Part shown: piece by piece, positions 60,416 through 64,000 of the stretch
Numbering within the stretch: the first letter of the stretch is position 1
How the letters are laid out: each line of letters opens with the position of its first letter
Assembly (NCBI GenBank): GCA_000701945.1
Contig: JNKE01000021.1
Location: 1-64,000 of the forward strand
Direction of reading: 5' to 3'
Length of the DNA: 64,000 bases
Source: Anaerotruncus sp. MC2020
GTDB taxonomy: Bacteria; Bacillota; Clostridia; Oscillospirales; Ruminococcaceae
Translations under genes and position numbers: made by a program
The notes under the pieces: generated by a model
What the model saw: only the letters and a program-made list of their open reading frames with translations
What the model was told of the DNA's origin: nothing
Database searches by the model: none

Positions 60416-61768
60416 TTATTTCTTATTTTTGTCCACGAACCTGTTGAGGAAACCGATATCGTAGTTTCCGCTGAGGAACTCGGGCTGCTTGATTATTTGC
60501 AGCTGGAAGTCTATGTTCGTGTCCACGCCGTCGACGATGAACTCGGACAGAGCCCAGCGCATCTTGCGGATAGCGTCGTCGCGGTCGGAGCCGTGAGCAA
60601 TGAGCTTGCTTATCATCGAGTCGTAGTACGGCGTTATCGTGTAGCCCTGATAGACTGCGCCGTCGATGCGTATTCCCGGACCTCCGGGGACATAGAGCGC
60701 GTTTATCGTACCGGGAGACGGACGGAAATTCAGCTTCGGGTTCTCGGCATTGATACGGCACTCTATCGCATGACCGCGCATTTTTATGTCGTTCTGCGTC
60801 ACGTGCAGCGGGATACCCGCCGCTATCTCTATCTGCGCCTTGACGATGTCGAAGCCCGTTACCTCCTCGGTAATGGGGTGCTCGACCTGTATGCGCGTAT
60901 TCATCTCCATGAAGTAGAAGTCGCGGTTCTCGTCGACGAGGAACTCTATCGTTCCCGCGTTGTAGTAGCCGCACTGCTTTGCGGCAGTCACAGCCGCCTC
61001 GCCCATCTGTCTGCGGAGCTCGCAGTCCACGATAGGGCTCGGGCACTCCTCGAGCACCTTCTGATTGCGCCTCTGCATGGAGCAGTCACGCTCGCCGAGG
61101 TAGATATAGTGTCCCTGTCTGTCGGCTATCATCTGTATCTCGACATGGTGGGGATTGATGAGGAATTTCTCGATATATACGGTATCGTCGCCGAAGAAGC
61201 TGAGAGCCTCCTGCTGAGCGGCGGTCATCTGCGCCTCGAGGTCCTTGGGCGAATCCACGCGGCGTATACCGCGTCCGCCGCCTCCTGCGGAAGCCTTGAC
61301 GAGAACGGGATAGCCGCACTGCTCCGCGATGCGCTTAGCCTCGGTGAGGCTCTTGACAGCGCCCTTTGAGCCGGGTATCACGGGGACACCCGCCGCAGCC
61401 ATAGTCTCCTTGGCGGCAGCCTTGTCGCCGAGCATTTCTATAGCCTTGTACGAAGGACCGATGAAGGTTATGCCGTTCTTCTCGCAGAGCCTTGCGAACT
61501 CCGCATTCTCCGAAAGGAAGCCGAATCCGGGATGTATGGCGTCCGCGCCGACGTTGTGGGCAGCCTGAATGATAGCATTCATGTTGAGGTAGCTGTCCTT
61601 GGTCGCGGGAGGACCTATGCACACTGATTCGTCGGCTATCTGCGCGTGGAGCGACGTCCTGTCGGCGGTGGAGTACACTGTAACGCAGCGTATTCCGAGC
61701 TCGCGGCAGGCTCTGATTATCCGCACCGCTATCTCGCCTCTGTTGGCGATGAGTATCTTCTTGAACAT
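60416..61768 (-). CDS. accC: Acetyl-CoA carboxylase, biotin carboxylase subunit
   Basis: 450 residues. ATP-grasp enzyme that carboxylates biotin on AccB. 'KILIANRGEIAVRIIRA', the Gly-rich ATP loop 'KASAGGGGRGIR' and 'EMNTRIQVEHPITEEVTG' are all intact. AAGGAG is nine bases before the ATG. A 163-base repeat-bearing gap separates it from fabZ. Confidence 0.97.
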   Translation of the reverse strand: MFKKILIANRGEIAVRIIRACRELGIRCVTVYSTADRTSLHAQIADESVCIGPPATKDSYLNMNAIIQAAHNVGADAIHPGFGFLSENAEFARLCEKNGITFIGPSYKAIEMLGDKAAAKETMAAAGVPVIPGSKGAVKSLTEAKRIAEQCGYPVLVKASAGGGGRGIRRVDSPKDLEAQMTAAQQEALSFFGDDTVYIEKFLINPHHVEIQMIADRQGHYIYLGERDCSMQRRNQKVLEECPSPIVDCELRRQMGEAAVTAAKQCGYYNAGTIEFLVDENRDFYFMEMNTRIQVEHPITEEVTGFDIVKAQIEIAAGIPLHVTQNDIKMRGHAIECRINAENPKLNFRPSPGTINALYVPGGPGIRIDGAVYQGYTITPYYDSMISKLIAHGSDRDDAIRKMRWALSEFIVDGVDTNIDFQLQIIKQPEFLSGNYDIGFLNRFVDKNKK

Positions 61769-61795
61769 TTGTATTTATCTCCTTGCTTGGTCGAG

Positions 61796-61912
61796 CCTTT
61801 AGCCGTTAGCCTTTAGTCTTTAGCTCGTTGTGTCCGCCTGCGCGGACGTATCTGAATATATCGCCGAAGGCGATACCACAAGCTAATGGCTAATGGCTAA
61901 TAGCTAATGGCT
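61796..61912. repeat. Large inverted repeat made of TTAGCC heptamers
   Basis: 61796-61826 has AGCC-(G/T)TT-AGCC... units and 61881-61911 has CTAATGGCTAATGGCTAA units, so the arms can pair. The centre holds GCCTGCGCGGAC and TATCGCC-GAA-GGCGATA (61860-61876). The heptamer also occurs at 29561 and 50937. Confidence 0.8.
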
Positions 61913-61931
61913 CAAAAATTGCAGATAGGGG

Positions 61932-62381
61932 TCACTTGTTTTCTCCGTCAGTGACAACGAAGGTTATCTCGCAGGATACAGCCCTCTCTCCGCCGACCGA
62001 GGCAAGCGCCTTGCCCGTGCCGATAGGACCTCTCTGCTTTATCATCTCGACCTCAAGGTCGAGCACGTCTCCGGGGACTACCTGTCTGCGGAACTTAGCC
62101 TTGTCTATGCCGCCGAACAGACCTATCTTGCCCTTGAACTCGGGCTTTGAGAGCATACATACAGCTCCCGCCTGAGCAAGCATCTCTACCATGAGCACTC
62201 CGGGAGTAACGGGATAGCCGGGGAAGTGACCCTTGAACCAGAAGTCGTCCTCCTTGATGTACTTGCGGGCGTGTACCTTCACGCCGACCTCCATATCCAC
62301 TATCTCGTCGATGAGGAGGAAGGGGTCGCGGTGAGGGATTATCTCCATTATCTGTTCCTTATTCATAAGTATATCAGCCAT
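61932..62381 (-). CDS. fabZ: 3-hydroxyacyl-ACP dehydratase FabZ
   Basis: 149 residues. Removes water from 3-hydroxyacyl-ACP in fatty-acid elongation. Catalytic His in 'PHRDPFLL' and Glu in 'GVLMVEMLAQAG'. The ATG at 62381 is preceded by AAGGAG; longer starts run into the repeat upstream. It lies within the acc cluster as in many Firmicutes. Confidence 0.95.
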   Translation of the reverse strand: MADILMNKEQIMEIIPHRDPFLLIDEIVDMEVGVKVHARKYIKEDDFWFKGHFPGYPVTPGVLMVEMLAQAGAVCMLSKPEFKGKIGLFGGIDKAKFRRQVVPGDVLDLEVEMIKQRGPIGTGKALASVGGERAVSCEITFVVTDGENK

Positions 62382-62414
62382 AGTTGTTCTCCTTACATAT
62401 TTAATAGGGGGAAT

Positions 62415-62500
62415 GTTTTTGTGTAGGGGGCGATGCCCACATCGCCCCGTGGAAAAATAACTTATTATGCGGGCTGATGTAGGCATCAGCCCCTACAATG
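62415..62500. repeat. Two palindromic units before fabZ
   Basis: GGGGCGATG-CCCA-CATCGCCCC (about 62425-62446) and GGGCTGATG-TAGG-CATCAGCCC (62471-62492), ending in CCCTACAAT. The stem sequences differ but each is self-complementary. Confidence 0.85.
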
Positions 62501-63208
62501 TCACTCGTTGTCGCTGACCGCGTCCTGTATATCGCTGTCTCGGAGGAGACCCTCGCCGTCCTCCCAGCGGGTGCGGTACTTGTCGAAGGGATTGGGCTTG
62601 CGCTCGCTCTCGAGGTCGTCGGAGGTCTCCTCGTCGGTGAAGGTGTCCATGCCGTTGTCCTCAAGCGGCTCCTCGTCGCGTATATACGAGAGGTGGAGCT
62701 CCGTAAAGGACGGATATCCGACCTCGTCCGCTATCTCGCAGTCGATATCGTACATCTTCTTCGCGAGGAGGGTGTTTGCTATCGCGACAACGATGTAAGC
62801 ATAGTGCGCGAATATCGGTATCAGGCTCAGCACGAGCAGCAGCTTCCAGTTGTACAGCTTCCTTATCATCACAAAGTACACGAAAGCCGCAGTATAAACG
62901 ATGAGCGGTAGATATGTCAGGGCGAGGTTTCCGCCCGTAGCCATTCCCACGGGACCTCTTCCGCCCGTTGCCCAGAATATCAGCGAGGTATAGGAGCTCG
63001 CTGCCGTATAATAGGCAAGCGCGAGCATAATCACGTTAAGTATGACTATGCCCCATTTATCGCACAGAAAGCGGCGGCGTTTGACCTGCATATCGTACAT
63101 ATGCTGATTGAACTTCTTCGCCTCGTCGTACATCTCCGCGGAGGTGACGTTGAGGTGAGCCGCCTGTATATCGAGCGGTGTGATGTATTTCAGGTCGTTT
63201 ATCGTCAT
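62501..63208 (-). CDS. Membrane protein of unknown function, paralogue 1
   Basis: 235 residues, about four membrane helices in the middle (50-150) and a long acidic C-terminal tail (about 185-235). The N-terminus 'LKYITPLDIQAAHLNVTSAEMYDEA' matches the next protein. Not recognised as a known family. GAGGAG is five bases before the ATG, and the start overlaps the stop of paralogue 2. It is in the acc operon between accB and fabZ. Confidence 0.7.
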   Translation of the reverse strand: MTINDLKYITPLDIQAAHLNVTSAEMYDEAKKFNQHMYDMQVKRRRFLCDKWGIVILNVIMLALAYYTAASSYTSLIFWATGGRGPVGMATGGNLALTYLPLIVYTAAFVYFVMIRKLYNWKLLLVLSLIPIFAHYAYIVVAIANTLLAKKMYDIDCEIADEVGYPSFTELHLSYIRDEEPLEDNGMDTFTDEETSDDLESERKPNPFDKYRTRWEDGEGLLRDSDIQDAVSDNE

Positions 63209-63831
63209 AGGAACTCCTCATCATCGGCGCGGAGGTGCTTGGTGCGCTCTCTTATGCCGTCATAGGTGACATTCTGGATATTGTCCTCGTCGCTGTTCAT
63301 AGTCGTGACAGCGAGCCTCACGAATGCGGGATAGCCCGCCTCGGTCGAGAGCTTCTCGTCGGTCTTGGTGTACCAGAACGCCATTATCATATTTATCGCG
63401 ACTATGAATAAGCCTCCCCGCGAGAACAGCGCCAAAAACAGCGGCAGAGAGCACAGCAGTACCAGCTTCGGGTCGCGCTGGAAGCGGAATACGACGTAAT
63501 AGCTCATAAGTCCGATATACGCAATGATGCCGAGCAGCACTGCTCCTATCATCGCATATGTCATGATGTTCTGGAACTCACCTGCTCCGTAAAAGCCCCA
63601 ATCCTGGAGCGTCCGTCCCATGAGCATCACGCACACCTGCAATGCCGCAAACGGCATACTGAGAACATACCATATGCCCGTTATGACGTCTGTGCGGCGC
63701 TTGACCGCGTTATTAGTCACGGCGTCCATATTGTAGCGCCGCGCCTCGTCGGACATCTCGGGCGAGGAAACGTTGATACCGCCCTTGTCGATTATCTCCT
63801 GCGTGATATATTTCAGCTCAGACGGCTTCAT
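63205..63831 (-). CDS. Membrane protein of unknown function, paralogue 2
   Basis: 208 residues, four to five membrane helices. N-terminal 'LKYITQEIIDKGGINVSSPEMSDEARRYN' aligns with paralogue 1, and both have Lys-Arg-Arg before the first helix and 'EAGYPAF' or 'EVGYPSF' near the end of the membrane part. The ATG overlaps the accB stop by four bases, so it is translated with the fatty-acid genes. A role in membrane-lipid synthesis is possible but unproven. Confidence 0.7.
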   Translation of the reverse strand: MKPSELKYITQEIIDKGGINVSSPEMSDEARRYNMDAVTNNAVKRRTDVITGIWYVLSMPFAALQVCVMLMGRTLQDWGFYGAGEFQNIMTYAMIGAVLLGIIAYIGLMSYYVVFRFQRDPKLVLLCSLPLFLALFSRGGLFIVAINMIMAFWYTKTDEKLSTEAGYPAFVRLAVTTMNSDEDNIQNVTYDGIRERTKHLRADDEEFL

Positions 63832-64000
63832 TTGATTATCATAATTGGCTGGTCGTACTCTACAGCCTGCCCGTCGGTGACGAGTATGCGCTCGACAACG
63901 CCGTCAAACTCGGACTGCACCTCGTTCATCAGCTTCATCGACTCGATAATCATGATGACGTCGCCCTTCTTGACCTTGTCGCCTATCTTGACGAAGGGCG
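63828..64000 (-). CDS. accB: Biotin carboxyl carrier protein of acetyl-CoA carboxylase (3' part)
   Basis: The last 56 residues are inside the window; the gene runs off the right end. The biotinyl domain is clear, with 'ESMKLMNEV' carrying the biotin lysine (Ala-Met-Lys is more usual, Ser here) and the end 'QPIMIIK'. It is the upstream partner of accC, accD and accA. Confidence 0.93.
   Translation of the reverse strand, partial: PFVKIGDKVKKGDVIMIIESMKLMNEVQSEFDGVVERILVTDGQAVEYDQPIMIIK

Noticed and set aside
58886..61369. 827-codon open frame on the plus strand opposite accA, accD and accC
   Set aside because: It is antisense to three certain genes, has no ribosome binding site and no recognisable domain; GC-rich codon use keeps the other strand open.

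Overview
The window looks like a chromosome segment of a Gram-positive anaerobe close to cellulolytic Ruminococcus (Oscillospiraceae). The main clues are a secreted GH48 cellulase with a C-terminal type I dockerin (9328-11931), a second dockerin protein (57652-58395), a one-chain pyruvate:ferredoxin oxidoreductase (39981-43514), the Firmicutes order yicC-remA-gmk-rpoZ-priA-def-fmt-rsmB-rlmN-prpC-prkC-rsgA-thiN-spoVM (12312-26098) and a CIRCE element in front of htpG. Most promoters fit sigma-A very well (TTGACA or TTGCAT, 17 bp, TATAAT). Many genes overlap by 1-11 bases, and several start with GTG or TTG.

Layout. 1-8853: a repeat, a GNAT acetyltransferase, coaBC, then leftward genes: a small basic protein, a DUF1846 protein and a four-gene ABC exporter operon of the Gld type. 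9148-11976: the GH48 gene as a single unit with a perfect promoter, a structured leader and a terminator. 12189-26145: the long housekeeping operon, which ends with the 27-residue spoVM. 26225-28088: a VanZ-like protein and an unknown membrane protein. 28220-31457: xylA and xylB. 31471-36331: metG with a tandemly duplicated promoter, then serC and serA. 36340-36630: a compact convergent locus that matches the Fst/par type I toxin-antitoxin layout. 36683-38688: CIRCE-controlled htpG. 38690-39800: repeats and a probable small RNA. 39864-43580: pyruvate:ferredoxin oxidoreductase. 43590-47330: repeats around small membrane-protein operons. 47358-51905: a LysM/G5/M23 peptidase, an RluA-type enzyme, a membrane protein and a histidine phosphatase. 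52021-53815: an XRE regulator, a small unknown protein and a double-glycine-leader mini-protein with a C2H2 pattern. 53981-57453: a four-subunit 2-oxoacid:ferredoxin oxidoreductase and a P-loop ATPase. 57593-58440: a secreted dockerin protein with a toxin-like C-terminal domain. 58450-64000: acpP, accA, accD, accC, fabZ, two paralogous membrane proteins and the 3' end of accB, all leftward.

Together the genes describe plant-fibre degradation (GH48, dockerins, xylose isomerase and xylulokinase), ferredoxin-linked anaerobic carbon metabolism, fatty-acid synthesis and the core translation and repair genes. Intergenic space is filled with several families of palindromic repeats.

The most interesting items are the Fst-like toxin with its antisense RNA (36346-36627), the dockerin-toxin-domain fusion (57652-58395), the orphan leader peptide with a CX2C...HX3H core (53477-53743), a pyrimidine-rich small RNA candidate (about 39113-39234) and the modular hairpin repeats whose stems vary in a compensated way. 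No tRNA, rRNA, CRISPR array or transposase was seen. All names rest on reading the sequence; no database search was run.
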